A DNA stretch of 35,845 bases from Neoconidiobolus thromboides FSU 785 (lineage: Eukaryota; Entomophthoromycota; Entomophthoromycetes; Entomophthorales; Neoconidiobolaceae). The notes under the pieces were generated by a model. That model was not told where the DNA came from and searched no databases. It worked only from the letters and a program-made list of their open reading frames with translations. Location of the stretch: assembly GCA_025603075.1 (NCBI GenBank), contig MU626457.1:1-35845 (forward strand), read 5' to 3'. The translations under genes were made by a program, and so were the position numbers. Each line of letters begins with the position of its first letter. Positions within the stretch are counted from its first letter, which is position 1. Shown here in pieces: positions 32,263 through 35,845 of the stretch.

Positions 32263-33135
32263 AATTATATTAAGTAAATTAAATAAGAAATAGAATTAAA
32301 TAGATATATAATAAACTATTTAAAGTTGATTAAAAACTAAACTGTTATTTTGTTTTATATAAAAGAGAAATGGTTATGGAATGCTTTGTGGATTATATAC
32401 TTATTTTATTAATATGCTATTAATTCATTTTTCTTCTTTTAAGTAAATTTAATTTTCATCACATACAATTGGCTTCTTTTTAATGTTCTACTTTAAGTTG
32501 GTCATTGGAACGAATAACCCCTTTTCATAACATTAATTCTAATTGGTTGATTTAAGTGGCGATATTAATTAAGTTAACCCACTTAAGCTATTTTGATTGA
32601 TAGTTCAAGTGTAATATTGTCATATTTCTTTCGTATTTGCACTTTTAATATATTGTTAATGTCATTTAATTAATTAAATTTTACTGCAATTTTATTATCG
32701 TATTGCTCTTGAGTTTAAATCTTAAATAAAAAAGATATTGAATATTTTATACGTGCTATTATTTTACTGATGAATTTTACAAACTAATGAGTGCAAAGTT
32801 ATTTTAGAATATTAATTTGATGTATTGAAAATTGATGCAGAAATTCTTTAACTTTGAAGCGCTGAATTTATAAAAGAAAATTGAGTTGATTTTATATTAA
32901 AAATCGAATGAAACAATAAGGTAGACTTTTTGATGACTTAATAATTTTAAGATGATTTATATTTAAGTGAAATTATATTTACTTCACAAAGTAAACTCCA
33001 AGCTTAAGGGATAAAGATCTAAAGGTAGCCAATGAAAGCCCTTAATAAATTGCTAACAAAATCAAGAATCCCAAAAACATGTAATACTCTTTTTTAAAAA
33101 AAATACTACTATTGTTTTTTGAACATATAAAAAGG
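32263..33135. other. Intergenic region between GH72 (-) and the HhH gene (+)
   Basis: AT-rich divergent promoter region; no gene or repeat recognised. Confidence 0.55.
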
Positions 33136-34082
33136 ATGCCAAAGATTCGAGGGGCAAGCTCTATGCCTAAAAAGCCAGCAACTGCAAGGAAATCTAAGGT
33201 AAACAAGAGTATCGTTGAGCCCAAGGACTTAGATAATGTACCCGATATTGATTTTGAAGAGATATTACAATGGGTTGGCCGGTATCAAGAAGCACTAGAA
33301 TATAAACAAGAGAACATGTTTGAACAACAAGTTCAACCAGTATTAAATTCCATTGAAAAACTGGTTCAAAAAAATGGGATTATAAAAATTGATGGTCCAC
33401 CAAAATTAACCAGTTTGGAAAAATACCTTTTTGGTGGAGGTGAGGATAAGATTGATTTTAAAAATGACATTAAAATGGATCATCTTACAACTATTATGGG
33501 TTGGAAACTTTCAGTAAGTTTATTGTTATTTATTTAAATCAATGAAAAATAATTACAAAATATAGAGAGGAAAATATCGAATGAGGTTAGCAAGTTTAGT
33601 GAAAGAAAACAAAGAAGAAGAAGTTACAAAGATTATGAATGAGGTGTATGAAAAATTAATTAAAATCGGTAAATTTTTGCTATTTCTAAGTACAAAAGTT
33701 AAATTATAAATAGACTCTGAAACTTTTTTTAACCATAAGGATACTGTTTTTGAATCTATTCAAAAAATAAGTGAAATTCGTGGTTTTGGTCCTGCTACTG
33801 CTTCAGGTATATTATTGTTCTTATTTTAATTACTTTTTTAAAGTAATTATAGGTATTTTAAGTATGATGTCATCGAATCTACCTTACATGTCTGATGAGG
33901 GTTTAACTGGACTTGGAATTGAAAGTAAGTCATATACAGCTAAGGTCTATATGACTTATTTTGCTACGGTTGAAGCAGTGATATCGAAGTTTCAAGAGGA
34001 GTTTAAAGGAGATCCAAGTAAAAAATTAACGCCTAGAGATTTAGAAAGAGCATTTTTTGCTAGGCAGATATTAATATCTTAA
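33136..34082 (+). CDS. Conserved protein with a helix-hairpin-helix motif (DNA-glycosylase-like)
   Basis: Four exons: 33136-33513, 33566-33668, 33714-33806 and 33853-34082; 267 aa with consistent phases. I use the ATG at 33136; the open frame upstream has only a TTG. The N-terminus is basic (PKKPATARKSKVNKS), possibly a nuclear signal. The middle holds a WKLSRGKYRMRLASLV segment. A helix-hairpin-helix signature IRGFGPATASGILSMM lies at about 181-196, followed by LPYMSDEGL. HhH motifs of the form GxGPxTA bind the DNA backbone and occur in base-excision glycosylases, but I do not see the full HhH-GPD catalytic set (no clear Lys/Asp pair) or an iron-sulphur cluster. I recall the same WK[LW]..GK(F/Y)R plus GxGPATAS arrangement in uncharacterised fungal proteins. 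A DNA-binding or repair role is inference. Confidence 0.75.
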
Positions 34083-34479
34083 GTGAGCGAAAGCTCCTCA
34101 TTTTAATAAAAGCTTTTTATATAAAAAATCTTTTGGTTTGAGACTATGTGAAATAACTTTTATTAAAAGTCAAGATGCTTGTTCAATTTTTTAATATTTT
34201 ATTGGACTTTTTAATGGGTTTAGTACTTTATATTACTTAGTTTATTTATACAATGCATTCAATATATGCAATTTCAACATTTAATGAAAGTATATGATAA
34301 TTAATTACAAAACAATAGATAGTAATAAAGCAATATTACTTTATTTAATACATAATTAAGCATAATATTAGATTGTATTTACTTCTTATTGATAGCGTTT
34401 TATCAGATATGTTCTCACAAGAATATACTATATATTAATCAGGGGCTCTATTGTCAGCTTACGTTATTTTAGAACACTG
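34083..34479. other. 3' flank of the HhH gene
   Basis: AT-rich. AATAAA at about 34105 could be a polyadenylation signal. Nothing else recognised. Confidence 0.5.
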
Positions 34480-34583
34480 TATGGTGATGTTTTTTTGATT
34501 TCATCACCTTTTCCATTTTTTGAGCGTTATCTGAGCGGAAAAATTGTTAGGGCAATTCTTAAACAAAGAAATACATCCTCATA
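34480..34583 (+). mobile_element. ~104-bp MITE family, copy 11
   Basis: Begins TATGGTGATG and ends CATCCTCATA, with TA at both borders. The hairpin TTTTCCATTTTTTGAGCG / TTATCTGAGCGGAAAAATTG is kept with some substitutions. Confidence 0.85.
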
Positions 34584-34639
34584 TTTATTTTATCAATAAT
34601 GAATATTATTTTAAAGATTTAATTGACGTCTACTATTGC

Positions 34640-34839
34640 TTAACCCGTTAAGTGCATACGTCGTATATATACGCAAAAAACAGGTGACTTTAAACAATTA
34701 TGCAGAATCAAAGCTTTTACTAAAGAATTTTTTTTAAAAAAAGGGACTTAGGCAACGTATAAACTAATTGTTAAGACAAAAAATTTAGCATCAGGAAAAT
34801 TGACACTTTTTGTTAGAGAAAGAGCGCTTAGTGGGCTAA
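34640..34839. mobile_element. piggyBac-like MITE, about 200 bp
   Basis: The left end reads TTAACCCGTTAAGTGC (34640-34655) and the right end GCGCTTAGTGGGCTAA (34824-34839). The right end is the reverse complement of the left at 12 of 16 positions, with only transitions differing. TTAA followed by CCC is the hallmark of piggyBac insertion, and the subterminal ACGTCGTATATATACG block is common in such elements. No transposase is encoded, so it is a non-autonomous copy. The right-hand TTAA has become CTAA. Confidence 0.65.
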
Positions 34840-35351
34840 TAAACCAGAAAGGAACAAATAAAGCAATTACTTTTTGATACTATTGAAAATTAATTGAGTT
34901 GATTAATTTAATAAGTTGATAATTATAATTAATTACAATTAATAAATAGATTCCACATTATTCAAATAGCTTAAAAAAAGCTGCAAAATTGGCAGTAAGT
35001 TTACATCAAGGTACCGAACATTAGAATTATTTTATAGTGAAATCATTGAATCATTGAATCATTGAACATTTGGGCTTAATAAACAATTAATTTTATTCTA
35101 TCCACCAAATTTTAATAATGAGAACCACAAATTTAATCAAAAAGTTCTTTGAAATTAAACAGAGTAAAAGAAAAACAACTAAAAACTACCAAATAAAGAA
35201 GCTCAAATATTCAATTAATTAATACATCAACAAACCAAAGGATGAGTGGCTTTAAATAGAATATAAAATAGAATTTAACTTAGTGACTTTCTTTAATCTA
35301 TTTCTACTTTGCTTAATTTGAAATTACAAAGTCTATAATTAATTAATAACA
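34840..35351. other. Upstream region of the second GH72 gene
   Basis: AT-rich; contains the 8-bp tandem repeat at 35041-35066. No gene recognised. Confidence 0.55.
35041..35066. repeat. 8-bp tandem repeat (AATCATTG)3
   Basis: Three perfect copies of AATCATTG about 290 bp before the GH72 start codon. Confidence 0.9.
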
Positions 35352-35845
35352 ATGATTCCAACTTTATTTTATTATCTTACTCTTCCAAGCTTATTATTTG
35401 CCTTAAACCCCATTGAAATTAAAGGCTCCAAGTTCTTTGATTCAGTAACTGGAGATCAATTCTTCATGAAAGGTGTAGCTTATCAGCCAAGGGCTGGAGG
35501 TAATTACGATCCTTTAGCTGATGTTGCTGGCTGCAAAAGGGATATACCACATTTAAAAGCTTTAGGTACTAATACCATTCGTGTGTATGAAACTTATAGT
35601 AATAAGAGCCATGATGAGTGTATGAAATTGTTAGATGAAGCTGGTATCTATGTGTTATTAGATCTTCCAACCCCTGATGTTTCAATTAATCGTAATCAGC
35701 CAGCTTATGATACTACCGTGTATAATTTTTATAAACAAAAGATTGATGTGTTTTCCAAGTATAATAATGTACTTGGATTCTTTGCTGGTAATGAAGTTAA
35801 TAATGATAAAACAAACACTCCTTCTTCAGCCCATGTTAAAGCCGC
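35352..35845 (+). CDS. GH72 beta-1,3-glucanosyltransferase, second paralogue (5' part, cut by window end)
   Basis: The ATG at 35352-35354 opens a frame that is still open at the last base, covering 164 codons. Residues 1-17 are a signal peptide (IPTLFYYLTLPSLLFA). The catalytic domain begins with IEIKGSKFFDS and FFMKGVAYQPRAGGNYDPLA. The acid/base Glu148 lies in FAGNEV; the second catalytic Glu and any CBM43 or GPI region are beyond the window. It is very close to the gene at 30691-32262 through the signature region but differs in the signal peptide and in the segment around residues 81-86, so it is a paralogue rather than a recent exact copy. It is likewise intronless as far as seen. Role: remodelling of wall beta-1,3-glucan at the cell surface. 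Confidence 0.94.
   Translation, partial: MIPTLFYYLTLPSLLFALNPIEIKGSKFFDSVTGDQFFMKGVAYQPRAGGNYDPLADVAGCKRDIPHLKALGTNTIRVYETYSNKSHDECMKLLDEAGIYVLLDLPTPDVSINRNQPAYDTTVYNFYKQKIDVFSKYNNVLGFFAGNEVNNDKTNTPSSAHVKA

Noticed and set aside
1-35845. CRISPR array, bacterial operon, phage or viral system
   Set aside because: The window has spliceosomal introns, a eukaryotic tRNA gene and fungal proteins; no direct-repeat/spacer array or viral gene was seen.

Overview
The window is very AT-rich, with short spliceosomal introns (mostly 45-110 bp, GT...AG). It encodes fungal cell-biology proteins: the ERMES subunit Mdm34, GH72 beta-1,3-glucanosyltransferases with a CBM43 module and GPI signal, a PDK1/Pkh-type kinase without a PH domain, and a RanBPM/Gid1 protein. 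Together these point to a fungus. The extreme AT bias, a rhodopsin-family-like seven-helix receptor, a Kunitz-like secreted protein and a well-preserved U12-type AT-AC intron suggest an early-diverging (zygomycete-grade) lineage, perhaps Conidiobolus-like Entomophthoromycotina. That placement is inference; no rRNA or marker in the window proves it.

Layout. Bases 1 to about 17,100 are gene-poor. They hold two intact intronless genes (a GPCR-like receptor at 2924-3829 and an ankyrin protein at 6231-6911 on the minus strand), a decayed GH72 gene (about 12150-12805, minus), a decayed leucine-rich-repeat gene (about 10650-11377), several small coding-like relics, and many copies of a ~104-bp inverted-repeat element (MITE). 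From 17,600 to 30,520 the window is gene-dense and intron-rich: MDM34 (+), PRP46/PLRG1 (-, 8 exons), prefoldin subunit 5 (+, 6 exons, one AT-AC intron), tRNA-Ile(AAT) (-), GID1/RanBPM (+, 9 exons), MsrA (+, 2 exons), PDK1/PKH kinase (-, 8 exons including an 18-nt microexon), a Kunitz-like secreted protein (-) and a penta-EF-hand protein (+, 4 exons). From 30,691 to the end lie a full GH72 gene (-), a helix-hairpin-helix protein (+, 4 exons), one more ~104-bp MITE copy, a ~200-bp piggyBac-like MITE, and the 5' part of a second GH72 gene that runs off the window.

How the genes relate. This is a eukaryotic chromosome segment, not an operon or gene cluster. Most genes are unrelated housekeeping genes: pre-mRNA splicing, tubulin/actin folding, ER-mitochondria contact, protein degradation, oxidised-methionine repair and growth signalling. 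The two GH72 genes plus the GH72 relic form a dispersed local paralogue set for cell-wall glucan remodelling. The most notable items are the AT-AC intron in the prefoldin gene, the Kunitz-like protein, the structured MITE family, the piggyBac-like MITE, and a group of perfect hairpins upstream of MDM34. Exon boundaries were placed by hand from splice signals, reading phase and family conservation; no transcript evidence was available.
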